Made by a program: the position numbers and the translations under genes. From Roseiarcus sp963696665 (lineage in GTDB: Bacteria > Pseudomonadota > Alphaproteobacteria > Rhizobiales > Beijerinckiaceae), in contig CAVOLE010000029.1 of the NCBI GenBank assembly GCA_963696665.1, positions 1 to 64,000 of the forward strand: DNA of 64,000 nucleotides. Direction: 5' to 3'. The notes under the pieces were generated by a model. It saw nothing but the letters and a program-made list of their open reading frames with translations, had not been told where the DNA came from and did not search any database. Positions 1-9,034 of this stretch are shown here, piece by piece. The first letter of the stretch is position 1, and each line of letters begins with the position of its first letter.

Positions 1-34
1 CAAAAAACAGCGGATCGCCCTGCCCCGCCCTTCC

Positions 35-73
35 GGGGTCAGAACAAGAGCTGTTCGAAATCGTACGTTAAGC
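35..73 (+). repeat. Tn3-family terminal inverted repeat, left
   Basis: This 39-bp repeat begins GGGGTCAGAACAAG and ends in the transposase-distal part ACGTTAAGC. It matches the inverted copy at 3220..3258 at 36 of 39 positions, with differences at repeat positions 15, 34 and 39. It lies 16 bp past the transposase stop codon, as expected for the transposase-proximal end. Confidence 0.85.
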
Positions 74-89
74 TCGAGCGGCATGACGG

Positions 90-3060
90 TCAGGCGGCCC
101 GTCGAATTGATGCTGGCAGTCGAAGAGATCTGAAACCATCGGGCATCTGGTGCTCGGTATCCCAGGTGTAAATGCCCGTGAGATTGATGTGCTCCCAACT
201 GAGCGGCGAGACGTGCTTCAACAGCATGTCGGGAATGTCTCTGCCCTCTCGCCTCAGATGAGTGACAGCACGGTCGAGATAGACGGTGTTCCAGTGCACG
301 ATGGCGCTGACGACTAGATTGAGCCCTGAAGCGCGGAAGGCCTGGCTCTCGAACGACCGATCACGGATTTCGCCGCGCTCATGGAAGAACACGGCACGCT
401 TGAGCTTGTGCGCTGCCTCGCCCTTGTTGAGACCGGCTTGGCATCGCCGGCGCAGGGCCGGGCTCGAATACCATTCGATCATGAACATCGATCGCTCGAT
501 CCGGCCGACTTCCCGCAGCGCCTTGGCCAAATGGCTTTCCTTCGGCGACGCCGAGAGCTTCTTCAGGATTGTCGAGGGGACAACGAAACGCGTCGAGATG
601 GAGGTTGCCAGATGGAGCAGGTCGTTCCAATGGTCCAGGATCAACGCAGTATCGATCGGTGCGCCGATCTGGCTCGTCAGCGCTGAGTAGGCATCTGCCT
701 TCTCGAATGTGTGGAGCTTTCGATCCTTGAGGTTCCGCAGCCTGGGCGCGAAGCGCTTGCCGATCAGGGCGAAGAGTTCGAAGACATGATCGCTCGCGCC
801 ACCTGTGTCTGTGAAATGCTCCTGTATGTCCAGAATTGTATCCTGATCGAATAGGCCATCGAGCACATAGGCAGCCTCGCTCTCGGTCGGGCTGATGGGA
901 AGGATGCTGAAGTATCCATACTGGTCTGACAGGTGGCTGTAGAATTTCGATCCCGGCTCACTGCCATAGTGCAGATTGACGTCGCCACGCTTTGCCGCTC
1001 GGTCGCTGGCGCGGAAGAATTGTCCGTCGGACGACGCGGTCGTTCCGTTGCCCCACAGACAGGAATGCGGATGACCGGTGTGTGCGTCAGTGATGCAAGC
1101 CTGGGCGGCGCGATAAGTTTCTGAGCGGGCGTGGCACGTGCGCATCCAGCCGATCTGATGGGCGCTGATACCCTTGGACGCGCTGCCCATCCGTTTCGGA
1201 CCGAGATTGGTTACATCGGCTAGGATGCCGGCCAGCATGGCGGACACATTTCGTGGGGCGTCGCCCGTGCGGACATGTGTGAACTGATCAACAAAGCCCG
1301 TCCAATCGTGGACGTCTCTCAGGAGATCAGGAACTTCGACCAGCGGATACATCTAGCTGATCTCGACGTTCAGTTCCTCGGCTGCCGCGGGAAAGTCGCT
1401 GGAGGTCGGCGTGACGATCAGCGTTCCGCCTTCAAGGCGAACCCCCTCGAGTTGTCCGGTTCGTGCCCGATAGGCAAGGCGTTTCAGATTGAAGTCGAGC
1501 ACGTGCCTTGCTTCGCTTAGCCAGGAAGCGCCGTCACTGACCACACCAAGACCAAGCCGATCCTCCTCCTTCATAGTAGCGAACGTTGATCGCGGCATGA
1601 GGTGTTCGTCGATCGGGCGGAACGAGCGACTCCCGTCTACTCAGATGTCCGCCGAGCGAAGGCGCTCGCGCAATGCGGCGAGCGTGGCGATCTCATAGAG
1701 TCGGCGATCAGGTTTCTGCCGCCCAAAGATCAGTTTCCGATCGCTTAGACTGAGATGGCTGGTTGGGACACATTCGGGTAGTGCACGCCGTCCCTCCGAA
1801 TGCAGCCTTCGGAGCATCGCAACGGCTGTGAGCAACGAATCGTGGCGGCGCGCTGAACGAAACGTAAAGGTCGTCAGGAACGCCATCGCATACTTGAGAA
1901 CACCACCAAACTGCTCGGCCGCCAGGACCAGCGGGGATGCCTCACTTTCCTGGACCATTGCTGCAAGCTCCGGCTTTATCCGAAGCAGCCGGCGCCAACC
2001 GACCTTCTGGTCGAGTACCTCGAGTGCGTCCTGACCCTGATCATTTGGCGGACTGCAACGCCGATATCGTATCGAGGAACAGGCGCAGGGCCTTAGAGGT
2101 ATCTGTCCGATGGTCCATGTGCCGCCGTTTCTTGCGGCCGTGGGCTTGGGAGAACAGCCGGCCGATCAGCTTGATGAACATCATCACGGCACCGTCGGTC
2201 AGCTTCTCGCCAAGCTTGATGACCTGCGCGACGATCAGAGCGTGACGACGGCTGGTATTGAAGTCGTTGGCCAGCCATGCCGGCGTAGCGTTGCCCTCAC
2301 GGACCATCTGGTCCCACCGCCCGGAAGCAACGCGCGTCTGCAAACCGGGATCGATTTCGAGTGTTCGCTGGAATGTAATTCGTTCGGTTAACCCGGTCAG
2401 ATTTGACGCTGTGGGCGCTTCAGGCGCGGATCGCAGCCAATGGAAGCGCGTCTGACCGATCGCCGGATCAATCTCAAGCAGCTTGTCGAGCGCTTGAAGT
2501 TTCTCGGGCGCCAGACCTTCGATGAGCGCAATCTCTGCGCGGCGGCGAGCTATGGCGCGAGCCGCAAGCCCCAGTCGCTCGACGGTCTCCACCGCCGGCA
2601 ACAGTGCTCCGCGTTCTCGCAGCGTCGTAACAATCGCATTCAGAATCGAAACGCCACATATCGCAGCCGCCTCAATTGCTGACAGCAGCGCGGCGCGACG
2701 ATCTTGAGCTGTTGCGCTTCTGACGTCGAGATAGATCATCAGGCGCGCAATATGATCGCGCCGCGTCTCTTCCCGGCGGGCATAGGTTATAAACGCGGTG
2801 GGATCGGCGCTGATCTGGTCGGCGACATACTTCAGCATCGCACGGGGCGGAATCTCGTCGGCCGCCAGAACCCGACCTGGATATCGCATCACGCAGAGCT
2901 GAACAGCGAAGCCGAGCTTATTGTGATCGCGCCTGCGCAGATCAATCTCGAGGTGATCCGCCGCGGTCAACGAATGGTGTCGGATCAAGCTGCCCTCATC
3001 AGCCGGAACATCGAAAAGCTTCTGTCGATCCTGAACCTTGATAATTTTGCGCCTGCCCAT
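90..3060 (-). pseudogene. tnpA: Tn3-family transposase, broken by one frameshift and two stops
   Basis: The pieces together read as one Tn3-type transposase of about 985 residues, starting at MGRRKIIK (3060). The 3060..2041 piece is the N-terminal DUF4158-type DNA-binding region. The 1958..90 pieces hold the C-terminal DDE catalytic region, with the family's SPLSWEHINLTG near the end. Reading frame changes between about 2043 and 1960. Two in-frame stops follow in the later frame: at 1641..1643, where the family has a Trp (TGG to TGA), and at 1353..1355 (TAG). The gene cannot make an active transposase. The intact C-terminus and flanking repeats show that it decayed in place and was not truncated. 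Confidence 0.9.
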
Positions 3061-3219
3061 TGCCCAACTCCCCGCACGACACCAACCGCCGACGAATGTT
3101 GTTGAGGTGGGTGGGGGAGGAAATAGAAACCGTTGCGTTGCCAAGGCTATCCACAACGGATCAGGCGCCGTGCAAGGGAGATCAAGAAAAACAACCGAAC
3201 CGGTTCACGCTTCGTTCGA

Positions 3220-3258
3220 CCTTAGCGTACGATTTCGAACAGCGCTTGTTCTGACCCC
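3220..3258 (-). repeat. Tn3-family terminal inverted repeat, right
   Basis: Read on the minus strand this starts GGGGTCAGAACAAG, like the left end, and differs from it at only three positions. It lies about 160 bp upstream of the transposase start, the usual place for the distal end of a transposase-only element. Confidence 0.85.
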
Positions 3259-3875
3259 TCACTGCGCGCTCTGTTTTCTTGTAAGCGCCACGCCGTCGCG
3301 CAGCAGGCGCTTCGGTTCACCGCTCGTCCTCTTCCGCGTCCATTAGGTCGAGCCGACGCACCGCCTATCTCACCTGGACGGCTGCGACCCCTTGGCACCC
3401 GGTTTACGTCGGACTGAGGGAAGGCAGGTCCAGACCAAGTGAGGCATGACCGTTAGGCGCCTCATGTGCAAAACCTGGAACGGCGTACACGCCGTTGTGT
3501 CGCGATGTCTGGGCGAGTCTCAGCCTCCTGGCGGCGCGAGGCCGTGCTTACCGTCCATGCGACCTGAACTTCCCGCTAACGGCCACGAGCGCGGCTCCAA
3601 TGAATACGAGGACGGACAAACCGAGGGCAATTTCTCCTGTTATTAACAGTAGTGAATGAAACCGATCCATCGTCGGTCATTAGCCCATGGCGGCTCAGCC
3701 TTACAGGATCGGAGTCTACCTAGGGAGGTCGAATATAAGGAGCTCGATCCGAGGTCGCGCTGATTGTGAGATCCGGATTTCGAGTAGATTCCGAGGCTGC
3801 CGCTTCACCTATGCCTTCGCTAAGAAATTCAACTAGCGCCCATCGTAGCGCTCTTTTTCAGAAGGACATTGGCTC
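3259..3875. other. Non-coding stretch between Tn3 element and small-protein genes
   Basis: No recognisable protein of normal size is encoded here. The one item worth listing is a possible 40-residue membrane peptide on the minus strand (3548..3670), given separately. The short plus-strand frames have no family resemblance and no convincing ribosome-binding sites. Confidence 0.5.
3548..3670 (-). CDS. Possible small single-span membrane protein (40 aa)
   Basis: A short frame starts ATG at 3670 and ends TAA at 3548. It encodes a 40-residue peptide with a continuous hydrophobic stretch (ALGLSVLVFIGAALVAV) followed by a basic tail, the layout of a small inner-membrane protein. I see no strong Shine-Dalgarno sequence before the ATG and do not recognise a family. 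It could be a chance frame. The long hydrophobic run followed by positive charges is the only support. Confidence 0.3.
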   Translation of the reverse strand: MDRFHSLLLITGEIALGLSVLVFIGAALVAVSGKFRSHGR

Positions 3876-4079
3876 ATGCCCCAACCACATCACGTCAAGG
3901 CTGCAGAGCTGCGCGGCGCGGCGACCGAATCTCACCGCAGAGCCGCCGAGCTTCATGGCAAGAGTGACCACAAGGCAGGACTCGAGCAGGCCAAGAGGGC
4001 CGAAACGCAGTCCACTGAAGCCCATAAGGCCATCGCAGCGGCGCATAGATCGAGCGTCGCTGTCCCAGCCAAGGGTTGA
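3876..4079 (+). CDS. Small Ala/His/Lys-rich hydrophilic protein
   Basis: This 67-residue protein is rich in Ala, His, Lys and Glu and probably forms one long amphipathic helix. It has repeating segments such as KAAELRGA, RRAAELHGK and EAHKAIAAAH. Similar short helical proteins of unknown function are common in Alphaproteobacteria. The start is preceded by GAAGGA at suitable spacing. There is no signal peptide or membrane segment. A perfect hairpin lies just downstream, suggesting a separate short transcript. The function is unknown. Confidence 0.6.
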   Translation: MPQPHHVKAAELRGAATESHRRAAELHGKSDHKAGLEQAKRAETQSTEAHKAIAAAHRSSVAVPAKG

Positions 4080-4089
4080 CGACAGATTA

Positions 4090-4111
4090 CGAGAGCGGCT
4101 TCCCGCTCTCG
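4090..4111 (+). terminator. Hairpin after the small helical protein gene
   Basis: A perfect 9-bp stem, CGAGAGCGG and CCGCTCTCG, encloses a CTTC loop and begins 11 bp after the stop codon at 4079. There is no run of T after it, so it may be a processing or stability hairpin and not a classical intrinsic terminator. Confidence 0.5.
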
Positions 4112-4135
4112 CAATCGCTTTCAAGGACCAACGCC

Positions 4136-4390
4136 ATGCCCAAGCCAGACGGCGACAGATGCGAGCCCGAACCGTCGCCCGTCAGGGCGCCAACTCTGCC
4201 TCCAGATTTCCCCGACATCCCGCAGAACCCGAGATCCGAGTTGCAGCCGCCACCAGACCCTTCCGCAACCCCGGACCAGGTTGCGGGCACGATGTCGGCC
4301 GAACCCGAAACTCAGGGGAAGCTGCGCCGCACGCCACCAGGTCTCCGCACGGGGCGCTTCACCCATGACCGACGCGAGATTCCCCTATGA
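4136..4390 (+). CDS. Short Pro-rich protein of unknown function
   Basis: This 84-residue protein starts MPKPDGD and is rich in Pro, Glu and Ser in its first 60 residues, with a basic end (LRRTPPGLRTGRFTHDRR). It looks intrinsically disordered. I chose the ATG at 4136 because the longer frame would start in the upstream hairpin. The next small frame starts at 4387 and overlaps the stop as ATGA, so the two may be translationally coupled. No family recognised. Confidence 0.4.
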   Translation: MPKPDGDRCEPEPSPVRAPTLPPDFPDIPQNPRSELQPPPDPSATPDQVAGTMSAEPETQGKLRRTPPGLRTGRFTHDRREIPL

Positions 4391-4587
4391 GTTGGATTAG
4401 CAGCTTGCACCTTGGCCGGTTCCGACAAGGCGTTTCGTTCGGCCAGGCGGACTTCCGCAGCAGAAGCCCTCGGCCGGTTATCGTGACCGAGCAGCAGGCT
4501 GACCCCGTTGAGCTCCTTTACCATGCGTTTCGACGGCTCGACGCCGAGCAGCGGCGGCGACTGCTGAGACGGATCACCGGATCATAG
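4387..4587 (+). CDS. Short basic protein of unknown function
   Basis: This is a 66-residue frame whose ATG overlaps the previous stop codon (ATGA). The C-terminal half reads VELLYHAFRRLDAEQRRRLLRRI, a likely amphipathic basic helix. It ends before the convergent scpB gene. I do not recognise a family. The ATGA overlap and the helical pattern support a real gene, but its size makes this uncertain. Confidence 0.4.
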   Translation: MSWISSLHLGRFRQGVSFGQADFRSRSPRPVIVTEQQADPVELLYHAFRRLDAEQRRRLLRRITGS

Positions 4588-4658
4588 CTGGCGCACTGGG
4601 CGACGCTTGGTCATGACGGCGGAAGTGGCCGCATCGCAACCATCTTCAACGTCGGACG

Positions 4659-5384
4659 CTAGCGTTGGTCCGCCAGCTGATTATCAGCGTCAGCAAGCGC
4701 TGTTTCCTTGGAATTCTCCTCGTCTTCCGCGAGCCCAAGCGCGCTATCGAGATCATCATCCCCCTGTCCCCCCTGCAACAAGCCTTCGGCCTGGAGCCGT
4801 TCGAGGTCGGGCAGGTCGCGCAGCGAGGCGAGGCCGAACGCCTCGAGGAATTTCCCCGTCGTGACATAAGCGAACGGCGCCCCGGGCTGGGGAGCGCGGA
4901 TGGCGCCGTCGATCAGGCCATGGCGTTTGAGCGAGGCGATCACGTCGCGGCTGATCTCCCGTCCCGCCAGCCTCGAAATCTCCCCCCTGGTGACCGGCTG
5001 CAGATAAGCGATCGCGGTGAGCGCGAAGCTCTCGGTCCGAGTCAGACCCGCAACCTCGTCCCCTGCCCGTCCGGGATGGACGGCGCGGATCGCCGGCGCG
5101 AACCGGGTTTTGGTGCGCAAGGCGTAGCCGCCCGCGACCTGGACGAGGTCGTAAGGGCGGCCGCGCAGCTCGTGGATGAGGTCGGCGATCAGATCGTCAA
5201 ACCGGCAGGCTTCGCCGACGACGTGGACCAGGGCCTCGCGCGGGACGGGTTTTGCCGAGGCGAAGATCGCCGCTTCGACACGCAGCATCCATTCGCGCCA
5301 GCGGGCGGCGGCGGGCAAGTCAATGAGGTCGACGTCGAGGCCGTCCTCGACATTTCGTCGGCGGCGGCGCGGCGCGGCGCTCAT
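4659..5384 (-). CDS. scpB: Plasmid-borne ScpB-family segregation/condensation protein
   Basis: This 241-residue protein has the two winged-helix domains of ScpB, the kleisin-associated subunit that works with SMC and ScpA in chromosome condensation. Recognisable stretches are the first domain around LRVEAAIFASAKPVPREAL and the second around ALTAIAYLQPVTRGEISRL. I took the ATG at 5384 because the preceding frame would run back through the DUF1403 gene. That ATG overlaps the upstream stop as ATGA, so the pair is coupled. The acidic tail (GQGDDDLDSALGLAEDEE) is longer than usual. No smc or scpA is in the window, so it either joins the chromosomal complex or has a plasmid-specific role with DUF1403 and the adjacent recombinase. 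Confidence 0.85.
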   Translation of the reverse strand: MSAAPRRRRRNVEDGLDVDLIDLPAAARWREWMLRVEAAIFASAKPVPREALVHVVGEACRFDDLIADLIHELRGRPYDLVQVAGGYALRTKTRFAPAIRAVHPGRAGDEVAGLTRTESFALTAIAYLQPVTRGEISRLAGREISRDVIASLKRHGLIDGAIRAPQPGAPFAYVTTGKFLEAFGLASLRDLPDLERLQAEGLLQGGQGDDDLDSALGLAEDEENSKETALADADNQLADQR

Positions 5385-6430
5385 AGGCCGTACAGCCGGA
5401 ATGCGGGCCGGCCGGAAACCTCGCGCGCGGCGCCGAGGGCGACGAGGCGATCGAACAGCCGCCGGGCGGCGCGGTCGGTCATCGGCGCGTGGCGGGCGGC
5501 CTCGGCCGGCGAGACGCAATCCTCGGCGAGCAGCAGGTCGACGATTTTTTTCGCCGGTTTCGCTCGGAGCTTCGGCGCGACGGCGAGCAGAATCTCAGAG
5601 CGGCGCGAGAGGTCGGCGGCAAGATCGAGGGCGGAGGCGGCGGCCAGCGCAATCGTCCGTGCGGCCGCATTCGGCCAAGCGGACTCGCTGGGCCCCAGGC
5701 GCCGCCCGCCGCCGCCCGCCCTTAAGCCGGGATCCAGAATCCGGGTGGCGATCAGCGGCACGGGCCGCGGCCAGCGCAGCCGGGTCGCGAGGGTGAGGTC
5801 GGAGAGCCAGAGAGCGAGGATTTCAGTTTCGGCGGCTGGGGCGTCCGGGAAGATGGAGAAGGCGGCCGCGGCGGCCTTGGCGGCCGCGGAGACCGGATCC
5901 CCTGCCCTGCTCTGTTCGCGCAGGGTTTCCGCAAGCGCGTCAGCGTTGGCCACCGGAAGGTCAAGGAGGCCCGTGGCGATGGCAAGCCGGCGGGCGTCGA
6001 GACTGGGTGGGCTGCCGACGAGGTCGCGCCACAGCTCCAGCAGTTTCGCCGCAGGCCCGAGCGCGTCGCCAACGGCGAAGCGCAGGTCGCGCAGCGCGCC
6101 TGCATCGGCGTTGAGGCGTAGGACCTTGGCGGTAGCCGCGGCGCTCTGAAGCCCGAGGCGTTGGCGCAGCGCCCCGGCATAAAGCGAGTCGCGCCGCAGG
6201 ACGGCGTCGAGCAGGGCGAGCGCGGCGCCGGCCGCGAACAGGGGATCCTCCCCTGCCCTGCCGCTCGCCCGCGCCCACGATGGGATCCCCGCGGGCGGTG
6301 GAAAGGCTTGCGTTTCCGGGGCTTTCGCCGAGGTCTGGCTCGTCCGCGCGCTCCGACGCGACGGCGTGGGAACGCCCTTGCCGGGGTCGGGGATCGGGTC
6401 GGGAACGAGGCTGAGATCTGCGCGAATCAC
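5381..6430 (-). CDS. DUF1403 family protein
   Basis: This protein of about 349 residues matches the DUF1403 family, of unknown function, found mainly on alphaproteobacterial plasmids. It is Ala/Leu-rich and probably all-helical, with a Pro-rich N-terminus (LVPDPIPDPGKGVPTP). It begins with RAGEDPLFAAGAALALLDAV and ends in a winged-helix-like segment (SRRSEILLAVAPKLRAKPAK, then RRLFDRLVALGAAREVSGRP). I placed the start at a GTG at 6430. The longer open frame upstream runs antisense through the integrase gene and is probably not coding. The gene is coupled to scpB by an ATGA overlap and divergent from the recombinase, with an inverted repeat between them. Confidence 0.75.
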   Translation of the reverse strand: MIRADLSLVPDPIPDPGKGVPTPSRRSARTSQTSAKAPETQAFPPPAGIPSWARASGRAGEDPLFAAGAALALLDAVLRRDSLYAGALRQRLGLQSAAATAKVLRLNADAGALRDLRFAVGDALGPAAKLLELWRDLVGSPPSLDARRLAIATGLLDLPVANADALAETLREQSRAGDPVSAAAKAAAAAFSIFPDAPAAETEILALWLSDLTLATRLRWPRPVPLIATRILDPGLRAGGGGRRLGPSESAWPNAAARTIALAAASALDLAADLSRRSEILLAVAPKLRAKPAKKIVDLLLAEDCVSPAEAARHAPMTDRAARRLFDRLVALGAAREVSGRPAFRLYGL

Positions 6431-6507
6431 TTGGGCATGGTGAATCCTCGGCGGCGCTTTGTCGACTGGCGTGCGGGCAAATCCGCCTCGCTTGTCTTGT
6501 TGCGGCA

Positions 6508-6536
6508 ATGTCCGATAATCTTGCCTTATCGGACAT
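6508..6536. promoter_or_regulatory. 11-7-11 inverted repeat between DUF1403 and recombinase genes
   Basis: Perfect 11-bp arms ATGTCCGATAA and TTATCGGACAT are separated by a 7-bp spacer, TCTTGCC. The size matches a tyrosine-recombinase core site (two arms around a 6-8 bp crossover region). The repeat lies 24 bp upstream of a tyrosine recombinase gene and in the divergent promoter region. It could equally be an operator. The geometry is seen directly; the role is inferred. Confidence 0.6.
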
Positions 6537-6559
6537 GATTCGCGCGACAGACGGCGACG

Positions 6560-7689
6560 ATGAAAAACGCCCGGAATTTTCGCCCTGAGGACGCCTGGAC
6601 GGCTCGTGAAGGGGCTGAGAAAGGCGCGTCGAAGATCGCCGAGGCGTCGAGCAATTCGCCACAGGCCCCTGCAGGGGGCGCAGCCGCCCCCGCCCTGCTC
6701 TTGCCGGCCAGCGGGCTCAGCGGCCGACTGGCCAACTTGGCGGAGACCGCCAAGGCCTACGCGCGCTCGGCGCAAGCCGACAACACCCGCCGCGCCTATG
6801 CCGCCGACTGGAAAATGTTCGCCTCCTGGCTGCGCCGCCAGGGCCTTTCCGAGACGCCGCCCAATCCCGAAGCGGTCGGGCTCTATCTCGCGGCGCAAGT
6901 CGAGCGGGGCGGCGCCGAGCTTTCGGTCGCCACCCTCGAGCGGCGGCTGTCGGGAATCGCCTGGCGGTACCGCCAGCTCGGCCAGCCGCTCGACCTCCGC
7001 GACCGGCATATCCCGACCGTGCTGGCCGGCATCCGCCGCCGGCACGGGCGCCCTCCCTGCAGAAGGCCGCCGTCTTCGCCGACGAGCTTCTGGCGATGCT
7101 GGCGACGCTGGACATGGACCTGAGGGGCCTGCGTGACCGGGCCATCCTGGCGATCGGCTTCGCCGGCGGCCTGCGCCGATCCGAAATCGTCGGGCTCGAC
7201 TGCGGCCCCGAGCAGACCGAGGACGGCTCCGGTTGGGTCGAAGTGTTCTCCGAGGGCGCCCTCCTCACCATCCGCGGCAAGACCGGCTGGCGCGAGGTCG
7301 AGATCGGCCGCGGCTCGCGCTCCGACACCTGCCCGGTCGCCTTGCTCGAAACCTGGCTGCGGCTCGGGCGGATCGCCCGCGGGCCCCTCTTTCGGGCGAT
7401 CGCGCGCAAGAACGGCGGGGTCGGATCGGAGCGGCTCACGGACAAGCATGTCGTCCGCTTGGTGAAGACCTGCGCGCTCGCCGCCGGCCTGCGCGGGGAC
7501 CTGACGGAAGGCGAGCGGCGGGTCGCCTTCGGCGGCCATTCGCTGCGCGCCGGCCTCGCCTCCTCCGCCCAGATCGAGGAGGCCCACGTGCAAAAACACC
7601 TCGGCCACGCCAGCGCGGAAATGACCCGCCGGTATCAGCGCAAACGCGACCGGTTCAAGGTCAACCTCACAAAGGCGGCCGGCCTCTAG
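6560..7689 (+). pseudogene. Tyrosine recombinase (integrase), frameshifted
   Basis: The two halves form a tyrosine recombinase of about 376 residues. The first half holds the SAM-like core-binding domain (AYARSAQADNTRRAYAADWK). The second half has the catalytic residues: Arg in GGLRRSEIVGLD, HSLR in FGGHSLRAGLASS, His in LGHASAEMT, and the Tyr in RRYQRKRDRF. The frame shifts at about 7050..7060 in a C-rich run, equivalent to loss of one base after RRHGRPP, so only half is translated from the ATG. A sequencing error in this run is possible. The gene diverges from DUF1403-scpB and faces the 11-7-11 repeat. Downstream (7690..7976) I see no gene. Confidence 0.8.
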
Positions 7690-7976
7690 GTGTAAAGCAA
7701 GAAAAGCCGTCTATGCAGCTGCAAAATCGACTGTATATTCTGATTATCAATAGACATGGATGCGGGCTCGCGAAATGGGGATTCGGGCCGCCTCGAGCCC
7801 GGGAAAATGCCGTCCGCTCAACCTCCGAGCGACGAGAGAACGCTCGCCCCATGCCGCTCCCCTCCCCTCCTCTGGCCGAAGCCATCTCCAGTGGCTTCAA
7901 CGCGCCAGTCCACGCTGGACCCGTTTGAGAAACGGCCCATCTATAGTCATATTTGTTAGAATAGTCAGAGGAGAGC

Positions 7977-8257
7977 GTGGTGACCGCCCCCAAGACATCA
8001 TCCCCCTAGCTTCGGGCAGCTGGACCGTCGCCGACGCCAAGGCCAGGCTGTCCGAGGTGATCGAGCGAGCCCAGACCGATCCGCAGATCATCACCCGGCA
8101 CGGCAAGCCGAGCGCCGTCGTCGTCTCGGCCGAGGAATGGGCGCGCAAGACCGAGCGCAAAGGCACCCTCGCCGAGTTCCTGCTCGCTTCGCCCCTGCGC
8201 GGCGCCGACATCGATCTTGAGCGCCTCCGCGACCAGCCGCGCGACCTCGATCTATGA
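7977..8257 (+). pseudogene. Phd/YefM-type antitoxin, frameshifted near its start
   Basis: The protein reads SWTVADAKARLSEVIERA then IITRHGKPSAVVVSAEEW, the standard N-terminal DNA-binding fold of Phd/YefM antitoxins, followed by the toxin-binding tail. The only start with a good ribosome-binding site (AGAGGAGAG) is the GTG pair at 7977/7980, but that frame stops at 8007. Adding one C to the CCCCC run at 8002..8006 would join the two frames as MVTAPKTSSPLASGSWTV. The antitoxin is therefore probably broken by one deletion. Its stop overlaps the toxin start (ATGA), the usual antitoxin-toxin order. Confidence 0.7.
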
Positions 8258-8691
8258 ACGTCCTCATCGACACCAATGTGCTGTAGGAGGTGCGGCGGCC
8301 GGCGCCGGAGCCGAAGGTGCTGGCCTGGCTCGACAGGCTCGATGAGGACCGGGCCTTTATCAGCGGCGCCTCGATCGCCGAGCTCCGGCGCGGGATCGCC
8401 CTGATGGAGGGAGGCCGGCGGCGCGCGGCGCTTTCCGCCTGGCTCGCGGATGATCTCCCGGCGCGCTTCGCGGGCCGCATTCTGCCAATCGATCCTCCGG
8501 TCGCCGAACGGTGGGGCGACCTGATGGCCCAGGCCCGCAACGGCGGCGTCGCGCTCTCAGCGATGGACGGGTTTTTCGCGTCGACCGCCCTCGTCCACCA
8601 ACTCACGCTCGTCACCCGCAACGCAAAGGATTTTGCGCCGCTCGGAGTGCCAATGCTCAATCCGTGGATCGGCGGGACCGTCGCACAATGA
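8254..8691 (+). pseudogene. vapC: VapC-type PIN-domain toxin, nonsense codon at position 11
   Basis: From ATG 8254 the gene reads MNVLIDTNVL, then TAG at 8284..8286, then EVRRPAPEPKVLAWLDRLDE and onward. It is a 145-residue PIN-domain ribonuclease in every other respect. The acidic catalytic residues are present: Asp in LIDTNV, Glu in SIAELRRGI, Asp in AMDGFFAST and in TRNAKDF. Homologues have Ser or a similar residue at the stop position, so TCG to TAG is the likely change. Together with the frameshifted antitoxin this makes a dead addiction module. A downstream re-start would lack the first catalytic Asp. Confidence 0.8.
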
Positions 8692-8724
8692 TTGCTCTCG
8701 CCTCGAAGCTTTAAGGAGGCCGTG

Positions 8725-9030
8725 ATGAGCGACCTCAGACCACGGATCACCATTCACTATTGTACGGAGTATCGCTGGCTGCTCCGTGCAGCCTGGCTCG
8801 CGCAGGAACTGCTTTCGACGTTCGGAACCGAGCTCGGCGAGGTGGCGCTCGCGCCGGGAACCGGAGGCGTCTTTGAAGTCACCTATGACGGCGAGACAAT
8901 TTGGGAACGCAAGGCCGATGGCGGTTTTCCTGACGCCAAGACGCTCAAACGTCGCCTGCGCGACCGTCTCGATCCAAGTCGCGGCCTCGGCCACATCGAC
9001 CACGCGGGCGCGGACGAAGACAGGGAGTGA
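8725..9030 (+). CDS. SelT/SelW/SelH (Rdx) family protein
   Basis: This 101-residue protein matches the selenoprotein W-like family, a small thioredoxin-like fold of unclear redox function. The N-terminus reads ITIHYCTEYRWLLRAAWL, followed by AQELLSTFGTELGEVALAPG and a GGVFEV segment. Most bacterial members have CxxC or CxxU at this place. Here the second position is Tyr (CTEY), leaving one Cys. The start ATG at 8725 has a strong AAGGAGG site. The gene stands alone between the dead VapC gene and an integrase remnant. Confidence 0.8.
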   Translation: MSDLRPRITIHYCTEYRWLLRAAWLAQELLSTFGTELGEVALAPGTGGVFEVTYDGETIWERKADGGFPDAKTLKRRLRDRLDPSRGLGHIDHAGADEDRE

Positions 9031-9034
9031 GGTT

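Larger units (their letters stand above)
35..3258. mobile_element. Tn3-family element, transposase-only, inactive
   Basis: Two 39-bp terminal inverted repeats starting GGGGTCAGAACAAG bound a segment holding only a Tn3-type transposase, which is broken. I see no resolvase, res site or passenger gene. The repeats have the usual Tn3-family length and the GGGG start. The five bases outside each end (cttcc and tcact) differ, so no target duplication is visible. The element may be old, or an end may have been rearranged. Confidence 0.85.

Noticed and set aside
30..3263. Target-site duplication of the Tn3 element
   Set aside because: The five bases next to each end, cttcc and tcact, are different.
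4665..6149. Plus-strand frame of 494 codons
   Set aside because: It is antisense to scpB and the DUF1403 gene, with a composition (Arg, Ala, Ser) that suggests a shadow.
7690..7976. Short frames between the integrase and antitoxin genes
   Set aside because: They overlap in several frames, have no good ribosome-binding sites and match no family.
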